A stretch of 64,000 nucleotides of DNA, taken from the NCBI RefSeq assembly GCF_900155645.1, contig NZ_LT706985.1, positions 1,116,001 through 1,180,000 of the forward strand, read 5' to 3'. Under the pieces are notes generated by a model. That model ran no database searches. It saw nothing but the letters and a program-made list of their open reading frames with translations, and was not told the DNA's origin. Positions 63,887-64,000 of the stretch are shown piece after piece (position 1 is the stretch's first letter; each line of letters starts with the position of its first letter). The stretch is from Vaginimicrobium propionicum (lineage in GTDB: Bacteria > Actinomycetota > Actinomycetes > Propionibacteriales > Propionibacteriaceae). The position numbers were made by a program, and so were the translations under genes.

Positions 63887-64000
63887 ATGGCTGAACGCCA
63901 GTCGATCATGGACGCTATCGATCAGGTCAAGACCAGCGCCGGAAAAATGTTTAGCCAAATCGGTGATTTGGCTAAAGCAGAGCTGAAACCAGCCGCAAAG
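63887..64000 (+). CDS. Phage holin-family-like membrane protein, 5' part only
   Basis: The first 38 codons (MAERQSIMDAIDQ onward to AELKPAAK) before the window ends. The segment QIGDLAKAELKPAAK resembles the start of the actinobacterial holin-superfamily III proteins (chromosomal, not phage lysis genes), in which two transmembrane segments follow. A strong GGAAGGAG ribosome binding site and a TAGGCT hexamer (63838-63843) lie upstream. The call rests on a short stretch and may change with the full sequence. Confidence 0.5.
   Translation, partial: MAERQSIMDAIDQVKTSAGKMFSQIGDLAKAELKPAAK

Noticed and set aside
63847-63894. 15-codon frame (MKKLLRQAWKEISDG) before the holin-like gene
   Set aside because: It overlaps the ribosome binding site and start of the larger gene, its GTG is only 3 nt after the likely -10, and it would probably not be in the transcript.
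63887-64000. Prophage edge suggested by a holin-like gene
   Set aside because: Holin-superfamily proteins are common chromosomal genes in actinobacteria; no integrase, capsid or att repeat is visible.

Overview
The window is chromosomal DNA from an actinobacterium of moderate G+C (roughly 50% by eye). The evidence is mycothiol S-conjugate amidase, an MptB-type lipoglycan mannosyltransferase, the tRNA-Thr/tRNA-Met/rpmG/hadA-hadB/murB/tRNA-Trp/secE-nusG-rplK-rplA-rplJ-rplL gene order, full complex I with menaquinone genes, and an actinobacterial Tad locus with its DEAH helicase. A DUF6297-type ABC permease and the overall set suggest Propionibacteriaceae or a relative; that placement is inference. 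No insertion sequence, prophage, CRISPR array or rRNA was seen.

Layout: (1) 1-6630, minus strand: translation and transcription block (rplL partial, rplJ with L10 leader, rplA, rplK, nusG, secE), tRNA-Trp, murB, a MaoC-type dehydratase pair, rpmG, tRNA-Met, tRNA-Thr. (2) 6760-15080: a divergent PsuG-family protein, tRNA-Tyr, two lipoproteins, a membrane protein, exonuclease III, an enoyl-CoA hydratase-family hydrolase, MptB and an M13 peptidase. (3) 15141-37864: respiratory region, with polyprenyl diphosphate synthase, nuoN-nuoA, menaquinone reductase MenJ, isochorismate synthase MenF, an ABC exporter pair and the menaquinone methyltransferase MenG. Complex I thus lies among the genes that make its quinone substrate. 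(4) 37867-48122: RecB-like nuclease, a 34-codon orphan gene with its own terminator, YchF, RmuC, IspH, exonuclease VII, TrhA and a cis-prenyltransferase. (5) 48160-57999: DUF255 thioredoxin-like protein, mycothiol amidase Mca, GreA, DUF4097 protein, AI-2E transporter, MFS transporter, uracil-DNA glycosylase and the DEAH helicase. (6) 58071-62928, minus strand: Tad/Flp pilus locus (Ssd/CpaE, TadA, TadB, TadC, DUF4244 pilin-like, TadE, TadE/G-like), followed by a divergent methyltransferase and the start of a holin-family membrane gene.

The genome is compact: several convergent pairs abut or share stop-codon bases, and operons use 4-nt ATGA/GTGA overlaps. At least sixteen unlinked genes show a TANNNT hexamer 6-7 nt before an ATG/GTG with no ribosome binding site, the layout expected of leaderless transcripts. 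I used this pattern to choose several starts (ychF, menF, mptB, the M18 peptidase, grcC, hadA).

Most worth a second look: a PsuG-family protein in which both catalytic lysines appear replaced; the orphan 34-aa gene behind a cluster of GTTGC/GCAAC motifs; a perfect 22-bp palindrome at trhA/uppS; a spaced direct repeat between menJ and menF; a triplicated acidic motif in NusG; and an L33 that has lost one zinc ligand.
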